A stretch of DNA of 64,000 bases, from positions 434,001 to 498,000 of the forward strand of contig JAEWJT010000016.1 of NCBI GenBank assembly GCA_023386345.1, read 5' to 3'. The notes under the pieces were generated by a model. That model saw only the letters and a program-made list of their open reading frames with translations. It made no database searches and was not told where the DNA came from. How positions within the stretch are numbered: position 1 is the first letter of the stretch; every line of letters begins with the position of its first letter. The DNA comes from Bacillota bacterium. Its GTDB lineage: Bacteria > Bacillota > Clostridia > Tissierellales > Sedimentibacteraceae. The translations under genes and the position numbers were made by a program. Shown in pieces: positions 7,656-16,542 of the stretch.

Positions 7656-9581
7656 ATGATGATTAAATTAACAATGCCTGATGGCAGTGTACGTGAGTAC
7701 GAAAAAGGGATTAAAGCTATTGATGTAGCTAAAAGTATAAGTGAAGGCTTAGCAAGAGTTATACTTGCTGCAAGTTATAATGATAAAACCGTAGATTTAC
7801 AGCAAGAATTAAATGAAGATGGAAGCATCAAGTTTTTAAAGTTTGAAGATGAGGAAGGAAAGCATGCTTTTTGGCATACTTCATCACATATACTTGCACA
7901 GGCTATAAAAAGACTATGGCCTGAGGCTAAGCTTGCCATAGGACCAGCAATTGCGAATGGTTTTTACTATGATATAGACTTAGATTACAGGATAACTGAA
8001 GAAGATTTACCAAAAATCGAAGAAGAAATGAAAAAAATCATCAAGGAAGAATTAATCCTTGAAAAATTTGAATTACCAAGAGCTAAGGCGTTAGAGTTTG
8101 TGAAAGAACAAGGTGAAATCTATAAAGAGGAATTAATCAATGATTTACCGGAGGATGCAATAATTTCTTTCTATAAGCAAGGAGATTTCACTGACTTATG
8201 TGCAGGTCCTCACCTTGAGTCTACTAAAAAGCCTAAAGCGGTTAAGCTTCTTAATATAGCTGGTGCATATTGGAGAGGAAATGAGAAAAACAAGATGCTT
8301 CAAAGAATATATGGTATAACATTCGAAAAGGCTAAGGAGCTTGACGATTATGTCAATATGCTTGAAGAAGCTAAGAAAAGAGACCACAGAAAGCTTGGCA
8401 AGGAGCTTGGATTGTTCTTTATGTCAGAAGCAGGACCAGGATTCCCGTTCTTCTTACCAAAAGGAACAGAAATTAAAAACGAACTTATTAAATTTTGGAG
8501 AGAAATTCATAAGGAAGCTGGATATGTTGAGATTGAAACTCCAATTATATTAAGCAGACACCTTTGGGAAACTTCAGGACATTGGTATCACTATAAAGAA
8601 AATATGTATACTACTTTAATAGATGAAGAAGATTTTGCTATAAAGCCAATGAATTGCCCAGGAAGCTTGCTTGTTTATAAAAATGATATGCACTCATATA
8701 AAGATTTCCCTTTGAGAATGGGAGAGCTTGGAAGAGTTCATAGGCATGAGCTGTCAGGTGCTTTGCATGGCCTTATGAGAGTTAGAACATTTACTCAAGA
8801 TGATGCTCATATTTTCATGTTGCCAGATCAAATTAAGGATGAAATTAAAAATGTTGCAAATCTAATTGATAAAGTTTATAAAACTTTTGGATTTGAATAC
8901 CATGTTGAATTATCAACTAGACCAGAGGATTTCTTAGGAGATATTAAGGATTGGGATCAAGCTGAAAATGACTTAAAAGAAGCTCTTAATGAGTTAGGCT
9001 TAGCATTTAAAATAAATGAAGGTGATGGAGCTTTCTACGGTCCTAAGATAGATTTTAAAATAAAAGACTGTATTGGAAGAGAATGGCAATGTGGAACTAT
9101 TCAGCTAGACTATCAGTTGCCACAGCGTTTTGAACTAGAATATATTGGAGCTGATGGACAAAAGCACAGACCTATTATGATTCATAGAGTTGCTCTAGGT
9201 AGCTTAGAAAGATTTTTTGGAGTATTGATTGAACAATATGCAGGAGCATTCCCAACTTGGATATCACCGATACAAGTGAAAATATTGCCTATATCTGATA
9301 AATTTAACGAATATGCTTTAACTGTTAAAAATCAATTAGAGCAAAAAGGAATAAAGGTAGAACTAGATGACAGGTCAGAAAAAATCGGATATAAGATTAG
9401 AGAAGCTCAGCTTGAAAAAGTTCCTTATATGTTTGTAGTAGGTGAGAAAGAAGCGCAGAGTGCTAATGTTTCAGTAAGAGAAAGAGGAAAAGGCGATATA
9501 GGCTCAATGACTATAGATGAAATCTCTAATATAATTGTAAACAAAATTTTATCAAGAGAAAATGACTCTCCTATGGCTTAA
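7656..9581 (+). CDS. thrS: Threonyl-tRNA synthetase
   Basis: I use the ATG at 7656 (641 aa). AAAGGA at 7641-7646 is 9 nt away and the protein then begins MMIKLTMPDGS, the normal TGS start; the ATG at 7638 would lie upstream of that site. Domains in order: TGS (1-60), HxxxH editing domain (HTSSHILAQA), class II catalytic core with the zinc/threonine site (KPMNCPGS, RHELSGALHG), RVRTFTQDDAHIF, motif 3 and the anticodon-binding domain (from about 530, WISPIQVKILP). It attaches threonine to tRNA-Thr in the cytosol. Expression is controlled by the T-box leader directly upstream. Confidence 0.97.
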   Translation: MMIKLTMPDGSVREYEKGIKAIDVAKSISEGLARVILAASYNDKTVDLQQELNEDGSIKFLKFEDEEGKHAFWHTSSHILAQAIKRLWPEAKLAIGPAIANGFYYDIDLDYRITEEDLPKIEEEMKKIIKEELILEKFELPRAKALEFVKEQGEIYKEELINDLPEDAIISFYKQGDFTDLCAGPHLESTKKPKAVKLLNIAGAYWRGNEKNKMLQRIYGITFEKAKELDDYVNMLEEAKKRDHRKLGKELGLFFMSEAGPGFPFFLPKGTEIKNELIKFWREIHKEAGYVEIETPIILSRHLWETSGHWYHYKENMYTTLIDEEDFAIKPMNCPGSLLVYKNDMHSYKDFPLRMGELGRVHRHELSGALHGLMRVRTFTQDDAHIFMLPDQIKDEIKNVANLIDKVYKTFGFEYHVELSTRPEDFLGDIKDWDQAENDLKEALNELGLAFKINEGDGAFYGPKIDFKIKDCIGREWQCGTIQLDYQLPQRFELEYIGADGQKHRPIMIHRVALGSLERFFGVLIEQYAGAFPTWISPIQVKILPISDKFNEYALTVKNQLEQKGIKVELDDRSEKIGYKIREAQLEKVPYMFVVGEKEAQSANVSVRERGKGDIGSMTIDEISNIIVNKILSRENDSPMA

Positions 9582-9767
9582 TGTTTTGATTTAAAAGATT
9601 ATAATTATCAAAGTTAATTGTATTAAGCTATCCTTTATTAATCATTAGATATTCAAATATGTTTTTAATCTATTTTTAATATTACTATAAAGACTATTTA
9701 ATTTTGTTACATTATAATAGGCTCATAACTTAAATAAAATAATAATAAAATTTAAAGGAGAACGAAA

Positions 9768-10286
9768 ATGAAAGTTACTATTGAATTAATTGATGAGCTT
9801 AGAAGCAGAGTTAATGTGACATACGATGAAGCTAAAAAAACACTTGAGAAAAATGATGGAGACTTGGTTAAATCTATAATCGAATTAGAGGCGAAAAAAG
9901 GTGCAAAATCAGCTGGAACAGTAAAAACAAACCATAAGGATAATTTTGAAGGTTTTATTGACAAGTTGCTACAGCTAAGATTTAGCATAAAGAGCAGAGA
10001 GGGCGAAGTTTTAATCAACGTTCCTTTGGTATTAGTCGCATTGACATTTATAATGGCATTTTGGGTAGTTATTGTCAGCTTAGTGATTGCTATAGTGTAT
10101 TCATGTAAAATCAGAATTTACAAGGCTAGCAAATACTCAAACATAAAAGATATAAAATACAATATCAAAGAAACTGTAAACAAGATGAAAAACACAACGG
10201 AAAAAATGTTTGAAAAAGATGATTTTGAAGTAACAAAAGAAGATGACAACAACGATGACGATGATAATGAAATAGTTGTAGAATAA
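9768..10286 (+). CDS. UBA-like domain plus DUF4342 membrane protein
   Basis: 172 aa, ATG behind AAAGGAG. Residues 1-45 (IDELRSRVNVTYDEAKKTLEKNDGD, read in segments) form a UBA/EF-Ts-N-like three-helix unit common in bacterial DUF4342 proteins. The next part is GEVLINVPLVLVALTFIMAFWVV (in segments), the DUF4342 signature with one or two membrane segments at about residues 85-120. The tail is a run of Asp/Asn/Glu. No biochemical function is established for the family. The gene stands alone, with its own terminator. Confidence 0.7.
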   Translation: MKVTIELIDELRSRVNVTYDEAKKTLEKNDGDLVKSIIELEAKKGAKSAGTVKTNHKDNFEGFIDKLLQLRFSIKSREGEVLINVPLVLVALTFIMAFWVVIVSLVIAIVYSCKIRIYKASKYSNIKDIKYNIKETVNKMKNTTEKMFEKDDFEVTKEDDNNDDDDNEIVVE

Positions 10287-10289
10287 AGG

Positions 10290-10320
10290 CTTGGTGCTTA
10301 GGCACCGAGTTTTTGTTTTT
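10290..10320 (+). terminator. Intrinsic terminator after the DUF4342 gene
   Basis: An 8-bp GC-containing stem (CTTGGTGC/GCACCGAG, loop TTAG) is followed by TTTTTGTTTTT. Confidence 0.9.
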
Positions 10321-10477
10321 AAAAAAAGAAATTGTAAGATATTCATTATGTGATAACAAGTTTTGTAAAAATATGATATACTTTTATAAAGACATCGTAT
10401 ATACATTATACAAGAAGTACATATATAAAAAAATTCCGTTTCAATTATTAAAATATAAATTATAGGAGGGAATTTAT

Positions 10478-11380
10478 TTGAAAATAGACCGACTTATTGC
10501 TATACTTACCTGCCTTTTACAAAATGAAAAAGTTACTGCACAAGAGCTTGCACGACGATTTGAAGTGTCACACAGGACTATTTTGCGTGATATTGATTCT
10601 CTTGCACTTGCCGGCATACCAATTGTAACAACACAGGGAAATAATGGCGGTATATCAATTATGAATGGATATAAGCTAGATAAAAGCCTTTTGACTATTG
10701 AAGAGCTTCAAAATATTATTATTGGCTTAAAAGGTCTTGGGAGCGTATCAAAGACATCTAATATAGAACAGCTGATACAAAAGCTTTCACCAAATAGCAA
10801 TGCTATGGTGTCTTTGAATGACCATATATTTATAGACCTTTCATCATATTACAAGGATAATCTTTCAGAAAAAATAAAATTGATTAAACAGGCAATATCT
10901 GAAAAAAGGATGATTGAGTTTGATTATTATTATGACAAGGGTATAGTAAGACGTAAAATTGAACCATACTTTATACAGTTTAAATGGAGCTCATGGTATG
11001 TTTTTGGATGGTGCTGTGAACGTGAGAATTTTAGGTTGTTTAAGCTTAATCGTCTGTATCAATTATTGATTACAGATGAGAATTTTTTGACTCGTCCAAT
11101 TTCAATTAATGAGGCTAACAGGAATACAGAATTTTCCGAAGAATATGAGGCAGAATTTTTATTTGATAAATCTGTACGTTTTCGTTTGATTGAGGATTAC
11201 GGATTAAATTGCTATACGGAAACTGATAAGGGATTATATTTAAAGCTTAATTACACAAATCGCAGTTATATTATAAACTGGATACTTGGTTTTGGAGATA
11301 AGGTGACTGTCATTGAGCCACAGGACATTAAAGATGAGCTAAAACAAATTGCTAAAAATATTTTTGACAAGTATTTTTAA
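10478..11380 (+). CDS. HTH/WYL-domain transcriptional regulator (YafY type)
   Basis: TTG start 7 nt behind TAGGAGGG; 300 aa. The N-terminal DeoR-like helix-turn-helix (VTAQELARRFEVSHRTILRD in segments, residues 19-38) is followed by the wing GNNGGISI. A WYL ligand-sensing domain starts at about residue 140, with IEFDYYY, EPYFIQFKWSSWYVFGW (WYV in place of WYL) and FRLFKLNRL. WYL domains bind nucleic acids or small ligands and regulate stress or metabolic genes. The next gene, 62 nt downstream on the same strand, is the likely target. Confidence 0.85.
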   Translation: MKIDRLIAILTCLLQNEKVTAQELARRFEVSHRTILRDIDSLALAGIPIVTTQGNNGGISIMNGYKLDKSLLTIEELQNIIIGLKGLGSVSKTSNIEQLIQKLSPNSNAMVSLNDHIFIDLSSYYKDNLSEKIKLIKQAISEKRMIEFDYYYDKGIVRRKIEPYFIQFKWSSWYVFGWCCERENFRLFKLNRLYQLLITDENFLTRPISINEANRNTEFSEEYEAEFLFDKSVRFRLIEDYGLNCYTETDKGLYLKLNYTNRSYIINWILGFGDKVTVIEPQDIKDELKQIAKNIFDKYF

Positions 11381-11442
11381 ATGTGACATACAGTTGTCGT
11401 GTTTGATGTGGTATTATTAGGAAAAAATTATGGAGGTACTAC

Positions 11443-12138
11443 ATGAATTCAAACATTATTGAAAAAGCAAATACATTGGTGAACTCATCTGAGATAGCGT
11501 ATATTGCTGTAATTGATGAAAATAATTATCCCTCAGTATCAACTATTTCATCAATTAAAACAGACGGAATTTTTGAAGCTTATTTTTCGACAGGTACATA
11601 TGGAAATAAATCAAGAAGAATTTTAGAAAATAATAAGGTTAGCGTATGCTACAACATAAAGGGTGATAACATAAGCTTAATTGGGAAAGCAGAAATACTT
11701 ACTGATAAAGATACAAAACATTCTCTTTGGCAGGATTGGTTTATTGACCATTTTCCTCTTGGAAAAGATGATCCTGAATACTGTATTATAAAATTTACTA
11801 CAGAGCGAGTATCCTTATGGATAGATAATGAAGAATATAAGTTTACCATAAATGAATTGCTGCGTGTTCAATCTGCATGTGGGCTTTTGTGCGATAGATG
11901 TAAGTATAAAGAAACTCACGGATGCGGAGGCTGTATTGAAACAAAGGGACATCCATTTTACGGAGAATGTTCCATAGCGGTATGTTGTCAAGAAAAGGGA
12001 GATAAGCATTGTGGAGAATGTTCCCAGATGCCTTGTCAAAATATTCATGATTATTCTTATGGTGATTCTGAACACTGTGATAATCCAAAAGGTTCAAGAT
12101 TAAATGTATTAAGATGCTGGGCAAAGAGAGTTGAATAA
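11443..12138 (+). CDS. Pyridoxamine 5'-phosphate oxidase-like flavin protein fused to a cysteine-rich DUF3795 domain
   Basis: 231 aa, ATG behind TGGAGG. Residues 1-140 form a split-barrel PNPOx-like domain (YIAVIDENNYPSVSTIS, YFSTGTYGNKSRRIL in segments, KVSVCYN), a fold that binds FMN or F420. From about residue 144 comes a compact cysteine cluster (SACGLLCDRCKY, GCGGCIETKGHPFYGECSIAVCC in segments, HCGECSQMPC), the DUF3795 pattern, probably binding zinc or an iron-sulfur cluster. Activity is unknown. The WYL regulator upstream and the short gap suggest control by that protein. A terminator follows. Confidence 0.75.
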   Translation: MNSNIIEKANTLVNSSEIAYIAVIDENNYPSVSTISSIKTDGIFEAYFSTGTYGNKSRRILENNKVSVCYNIKGDNISLIGKAEILTDKDTKHSLWQDWFIDHFPLGKDDPEYCIIKFTTERVSLWIDNEEYKFTINELLRVQSACGLLCDRCKYKETHGCGGCIETKGHPFYGECSIAVCCQEKGDKHCGECSQMPCQNIHDYSYGDSEHCDNPKGSRLNVLRCWAKRVE

Positions 12139-12155
12139 TTTATTAAAAATTAAAG

Positions 12156-12182
12156 ACATGAGAACAGTTTCTCGTGTTTTTA
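12156..12182 (+). terminator. Intrinsic terminator after the PNPOx-DUF3795 gene
   Basis: ACATGAGAA pairs with TTCTCGTGT around a CAGT loop, and a T-run follows. Confidence 0.8.
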
Positions 12183-12260
12183 ATTTTAATTTAGCTTGAA
12201 AAAACTAGGCATATATGATATGTTTATTGAAATTATATATTTATTTTTGTGGAGGTATAT

Positions 12261-13238
12261 ATGCTGATTTTTGATGGACATTCAGACTTGCTTACAGATA
12301 TAACATTGAGGCGAATTAATGGAGAGAGAAATATTTTTAAAACAAGGCACTATCCTAAATTAATAAAAGGGGGTGTAAATGCACTAATAGCTGTGGTCTG
12401 GATTGACCCACCATATGACTCTAATCCGTCAGCTAGGATGTTAGAAATTATAAAAAATGGATACGCAGAGCTATATCCTTTAAATGATGTTGTGTTTCCT
12501 GTGAAAAATGCTTGTGAGTTAGATTTAGCGATAAAAAATAATAAAATTGGAATTATACTTGGTATGGAAGGCTTATCTGGATTGGAGAACGACCCAGAAG
12601 CACTATACTTTTTATACGAGCTTGGGTTACGGCACGCATCCTTGACATGGAATGGAGCTAATGGATTTGCTACGGGAGTAAGGTCGAATTCTGAAATTAA
12701 AGGACTGACATTAGCTGGAAAAAGAGCAGTAAAAATTATGGAAGAGCTTGGTATTATCATAGATGTTTCACATGCAGATGAGAAAACATTTTGGGATATA
12801 ATAAATATGACAAATAGACCAATAATTGCTTCTCATTCAAATGTATATAATTTATGCCCTGCAGATAGAAATTTAAAGGATGAGCAAATTAGAGCTATAG
12901 CAAATTCAGGTGGAATTATAGGTATAAATTCTTGGCATGAATTTGTAGATAGAGAAAACCCAAATTTGGATAATCTAGCTAATCACATTGATTATTTAGT
13001 AAATATAGCAGGCATAGACCATGTAGCGTTTGGATTTGATTTTACTGACTTTTTAAATGACACTACTGTCTCAAGCTTTAAGACTGTAGAGCTTTCTGCC
13101 ACATTGGGTATAAATAGCGCTGATGAAATACCAAATATCGTTAAAGTTTTAAAAGATAGAGGCTATAGTAATGAAGCATTAGAAAAAATTTGTTTTAATA
13201 ACTTAAGAGATTTATTTAAATTTATAACAGAGAAATAG
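12261..13238 (+). CDS. Membrane dipeptidase family metallopeptidase (M19)
   Basis: ATG at 12261 (325 aa) is chosen because GGAGG lies 5-6 nt upstream; a GTG at 12249 would overlap that site. Zinc-ligand motifs of renal-dipeptidase-like enzymes are present: DGHSD (HxD) at the start, GMEGLSG for the bridging Glu, DVSHADE, ASHSN and the late Asp in FGFDFTDF. The family cleaves dipeptides with a C-terminal D- or L-residue in a TIM barrel. No signal peptide is seen, so it should be cytosolic. It lies 19 nt before the radical SAM gene and probably shares its transcript. Confidence 0.88.
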   Translation: MLIFDGHSDLLTDITLRRINGERNIFKTRHYPKLIKGGVNALIAVVWIDPPYDSNPSARMLEIIKNGYAELYPLNDVVFPVKNACELDLAIKNNKIGIILGMEGLSGLENDPEALYFLYELGLRHASLTWNGANGFATGVRSNSEIKGLTLAGKRAVKIMEELGIIIDVSHADEKTFWDIINMTNRPIIASHSNVYNLCPADRNLKDEQIRAIANSGGIIGINSWHEFVDRENPNLDNLANHIDYLVNIAGIDHVAFGFDFTDFLNDTTVSSFKTVELSATLGINSADEIPNIVKVLKDRGYSNEALEKICFNNLRDLFKFITEK

Positions 13239-13257
13239 AATTGTTTAAGAGGTAACT

Positions 13258-14133
13258 ATGCACTATAAAGAAGTTAAGGGAATATTATCAGCCAGTAATG
13301 GAATGAACTTATACAGAGGCTGTACTCATGGCTGTATATACTGTGATTCCAGAAGCAAATGCTACAATATGGACCATGATTTTGAGGATATTGAGATTAA
13401 GTCTAACGCCCTATTGTTATTAGAGGACGCATTAAAGCGAAAAAGAAAAAAATGTATGATTGGCACTGGAAGTATGTCGGATTCATATATTCACTTGGAA
13501 GAAAAATTGGGACATACTCGAAGATGTCTTGAAATAATTGAAAAATATGGCTTTGGTCTTAGTATTCAGACTAAATCTGATAGGATTTTACGTGACCTTG
13601 ATTTGCTTAAAAAAATTAATGAAAAAACAAAGTGCGTTGTCCAGATGACCTTGACTACTTATGACGAAGAACTGTGCAAAATTTTAGAACCTAATGTTTG
13701 TACGACACATAGACGTTTTGAAGTACTAAAAATCATGAGAGATAATGGTATACCAACAGTTGTATGGTTAGATCCAATTTTGCCTTTTATCAATGATACA
13801 AAGGAAAATTTGTTGGGCATATTAAATTACTGTATAGAAGCTAAGGTTCATGGTATACTGTGCTTTGGCATGGGATTGACACTAAGAGAGGGAAATAGAG
13901 AGTACTTTTATAAGAAATTAGACGAGCATTTTCCGGGACTAAAAGAAAAATATCATAGAAAATATGGATATTCGTATCAAATTAATAGCGATAATAATGC
14001 TGAGCTAATGATGTTATTTAATGAAATATGCAAGAAGAATAATATTGAATATAGAGTAGATAAGGTATTTGCATATTTACATGAATTTGAGGATAAAAAT
14101 GCAAATAGACAGATTAGTTTATTTGATAATTAA
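13258..14133 (+). CDS. Radical SAM protein of the SPL-like (COG1533) type
   Basis: 291 aa, ATG 5-6 nt behind AGAGG. The radical SAM cluster motif CTHGCIYC (C-x3-C-x2-C) is at residues 22-29, preceded by GMNLYRG, and MIGTGSMSDSY follows as the SAM-binding loop; WLDPILPFIND is typical of SPL-related proteins. No second cluster-binding cysteine set is evident. The substrate is unknown; this branch is related to, but distinct from, spore photoproduct lyase. The C terminus ends RQISLFDN, which matches the QLxLF-type sliding-clamp binding consensus. It probably forms an operon with the upstream dipeptidase. Confidence 0.75.
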   Translation: MHYKEVKGILSASNGMNLYRGCTHGCIYCDSRSKCYNMDHDFEDIEIKSNALLLLEDALKRKRKKCMIGTGSMSDSYIHLEEKLGHTRRCLEIIEKYGFGLSIQTKSDRILRDLDLLKKINEKTKCVVQMTLTTYDEELCKILEPNVCTTHRRFEVLKIMRDNGIPTVVWLDPILPFINDTKENLLGILNYCIEAKVHGILCFGMGLTLREGNREYFYKKLDEHFPGLKEKYHRKYGYSYQINSDNNAELMMLFNEICKKNNIEYRVDKVFAYLHEFEDKNANRQISLFDN

Positions 14134-14232
14134 TTAATCGATATAAACCTGTAAATTCCAGAGGTGAATTTGACTCACTTGATTACTGTGCAATTTGCTT
14201 TTATTAAGATTAATGATAGTAGAAAAAATCTG

Positions 14233-14261
14233 TTGACAAATATTAAGATAAAGAGTACAAT
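14233..14261 (+). promoter_or_regulatory. Sigma-A promoter of the fluoride-riboswitch transcript
   Basis: TTGACA and TACAAT are 17 nt apart, placing the transcript start about 5 nt before the riboswitch. Confidence 0.85.
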
Positions 14262-14267
14262 GACATT

Positions 14268-14363
14268 AATATGGGAATGAAGTTCTCCCTTGGTATGACC
14301 TAAACCGCTTTAAATGCTGATGACTTCTATGATAATTTTATCATGGAGCTATCAGCTTTTTTG
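14268..14363 (+). ncRNA. Fluoride riboswitch (crcB motif) with its terminator
   Basis: The RNA starts with GGGAATGAAGTTCTCCC, then TAAACCGC, then GCTGATGACTTCTA, the same order as the crcB consensus (GGCGATGGAGTTCGCC, TAAACGC, GCTAATGACTCCTA in the well-known Bacillus example as I recall it). The loop TGAAGT can pair with ACTTC(T)A downstream, a pseudoknot-type pairing that covaries with the Bacillus loop GGAGT/ACTCC. The 3' part GCTGATGACTTCTATGATAA pairs with TTATCATGGAGCTATCAGC and ends in six T, an intrinsic terminator. Fluoride binding should prevent termination and switch on the antiporter. Confidence 0.85.
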
Positions 14364-14391
14364 ATTTTTGCTCCATGGAAGGGAGAATTTT

Positions 14392-15576
14392 ATGTTGACA
14401 AGTTTAGCACTAATTTTTATTTTGGGGATTTTGCTTGGTAGTATTTTTAATAAGTTAAAGCTACCAAGGCTTATTGGAATGTTAATGACGGGGATAATAC
14501 TTGGTCCTTATGCTCTTAATCTGTTAGATGCTTCAATTTTGAGTATTTCATCGGATTTAAGACAATTAGCTTTGATTATTATTCTTATTCGTGCAGGTCT
14601 GTCATTGAATATTAGTGACTTAAAAAAGGTTGGTAGGCCTGCAATTTTAATGTGCTTTGTTCCAGCATGTTTCGAAATTATTGGTATGATTATAATTGCA
14701 CCAAAGCTATTGGGAATATCTATATTAGATGCGGCAATTATGGGTGCTGTAGTTGGTGCTGTTTCCCCAGCTGTAATAGTTCCACAAATGCTTCATTTGA
14801 TGGAAAATCGATATGGTACGAATAAAAGCATACCGCAGATGATTTTAGCTGGAGCTTCAGTTGATGATGTTTTTGTTATTGTAATGTTTGCGACATTTAC
14901 TGGATTAGCAAAAGGGGAGAGTATCTCGCTGACAAGCTTTATGCAGATACCAGTTTCAATTGCGACTGGATTGCTTATTGGTATTTTATTTGGAATTATC
15001 ATGTCATTGATATTTAAGAAATTAAGTCTGAGAAATACTATAAAAGTAATTATATTATTAAGTGTTTCATTTGTATTTGTGGCCTTAGAAAAAATCTCTC
15101 CTGTTCCGTTTTCGGGTTTACTTGCAGTTATGAGCATGGGAGCTACTATATATAAAAAGAATGAAAATGCGGCAAAAGCTCTATCGTCAAAATTTTCAAA
15201 GCTTTGGGTAGCAGCAGAGATATTGCTCTTTGCGCTTGTAGGTGCAACTGTAGATTTAAACTATGTATTATCCTCTGGATTTACAGTTATACTTGTAATA
15301 TTTGGTGTATTAATATTCCGTATGATTGGTGTATTGTTATGTATGGTAAAAACAAAGCTATCGATGAAGGAAATTGTATTTTGTATGCTTGCATATATGC
15401 CAAAAGCAACAGTTCAGGCGGCTATAGGCTCTATACCATTAGCGATGGGTTTATCATGCGGAAATATTGTTCTTACAGTAGCTGTACTAGCAATTTTGAT
15501 TACAGCCCCTTTAGGTGTATTTGCTATAGAGCTGACATATAAAAAATTGTTGTCAAAGAGTAGCGATAACGATTAG
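14392..15576 (+). CDS. Cation/proton antiporter of the CPA (Na+/H+ exchanger) family
   Basis: ATG at 14392 (394 aa) sits 6-7 nt behind AAGGGAG; the upstream in-frame TTG precedes that site. The protein has about 11-12 membrane helices, with LPRLIGMLMTGIILGPYAL (KefB/NhaP-like first helices) and a conserved GASVDDVFVI helix carrying two Asp, as in the transport core of CPA exchangers. With the fluoride riboswitch in its leader, it probably helps fluoride tolerance directly or through pH/ion homeostasis; antiporters are a known gene class behind this riboswitch. There is no RCK or TrkA-N domain. A strong terminator follows. Confidence 0.85.
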   Translation: MLTSLALIFILGILLGSIFNKLKLPRLIGMLMTGIILGPYALNLLDASILSISSDLRQLALIIILIRAGLSLNISDLKKVGRPAILMCFVPACFEIIGMIIIAPKLLGISILDAAIMGAVVGAVSPAVIVPQMLHLMENRYGTNKSIPQMILAGASVDDVFVIVMFATFTGLAKGESISLTSFMQIPVSIATGLLIGILFGIIMSLIFKKLSLRNTIKVIILLSVSFVFVALEKISPVPFSGLLAVMSMGATIYKKNENAAKALSSKFSKLWVAAEILLFALVGATVDLNYVLSSGFTVILVIFGVLIFRMIGVLLCMVKTKLSMKEIVFCMLAYMPKATVQAAIGSIPLAMGLSCGNIVLTVAVLAILITAPLGVFAIELTYKKLLSKSSDND

Positions 15577-15619
15577 AATGTAAGATAAATGAATTAATCT
15601 AAAGAATTATGAAAATGAT

Positions 15620-15662
15620 ACATGGACATTCAAAAACAAAATAGAATGTCCATGTTTTTTAT
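15620..15662 (+). terminator. Intrinsic terminator after the antiporter gene
   Basis: A 12-bp perfect stem (ACATGGACATTC/GAATGTCCATGT) is followed by TTTTT. Confidence 0.92.
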
Positions 15663-15849
15663 CTTGATATTTAACTACGCATAATAATTAAGTCTCAAAT
15701 TTTAATTGCTTGATATAGTTAAATATTATATAATGTTATCATAATTTCTAATTAAATTTTAATAATTTATTAAAGTCAGGCTAATTTTTTAAATTTATAA
15801 TATATTAATCAAGAGTTTTAAATTATTTTAAAACTTTGGGAGGGAAAAT

Positions 15850-16542
15850 ATGGAAGCTAAAAAGAAAATTTTGATTGTTGAGGATGAGCAGAAGATTGCT
15901 AGATTTTTAGAGCTTGAGCTTAAATATGAAGGTTATGATGTTGAAATAGCTATTAATGGCAGGGAAGGCTTTGAAAAGGGTAAAAATAAAGATATTGATT
16001 TAATTGTTCTTGATTTAATGCTTCCGGAGCTTAGTGGCATTGAGGTTTGCAGGCGAATACGTCAAACTTCTGATATTCCTATAATCATGCTGACTGCAAA
16101 GGACGATATATCCGATAAGATTACAGGACTTGATATAGGTGCGGATGATTATATGACCAAGCCATTTGCTGTTGAGGAGCTTCTAGCAAGAATTAGAGTG
16201 TTGCTTAAGAGAAAATATGTTACAAAGAATATCAGCGACAAAAATATAATTAAATTAGGATTGTTAAGCCTGTATAAGGATAATTACAAGGTCGAATATG
16301 ATAAGGATATTATTGATTTAACTAAAAAAGAATTTGAGCTTTTAGAGTTTATGCTTGAAAACAAGGATTTAGTTTTATCGAGAGAAAAGATACTGGATAA
16401 GGTTTGGGGATATGATTATTTTGGAGATACAAATGTAATAGATGTTTATATTAGGTATCTCAGAAGTAAAATAGACCAAAAGTACAATATAAATCTAATT
16501 GAAACAGTTAGAGGTGTGGGTTATACAATAAGAGGTAAATAA
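15850..16542 (+). CDS. OmpR-family response regulator
   Basis: 230 aa, ATG 6 nt behind GGGAGGG. The receiver domain has the acidic pocket (VEDE), phosphoacceptor Asp55 (LIVLDLMLPE), MLTAKDD and KPF (K in TKPFAVEELL). A winged-helix DNA-binding domain follows from about residue 130 (LTKKEFELLEFMLENKDLVL in segments, VWGYDYFGDTNVIDVYI in segments). Its stop overlaps the start of the kinase gene by 1 nt, so the two are translationally coupled. The signal and regulon are unknown. Confidence 0.95.
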   Translation: MEAKKKILIVEDEQKIARFLELELKYEGYDVEIAINGREGFEKGKNKDIDLIVLDLMLPELSGIEVCRRIRQTSDIPIIMLTAKDDISDKITGLDIGADDYMTKPFAVEELLARIRVLLKRKYVTKNISDKNIIKLGLLSLYKDNYKVEYDKDIIDLTKKEFELLEFMLENKDLVLSREKILDKVWGYDYFGDTNVIDVYIRYLRSKIDQKYNINLIETVRGVGYTIRGK

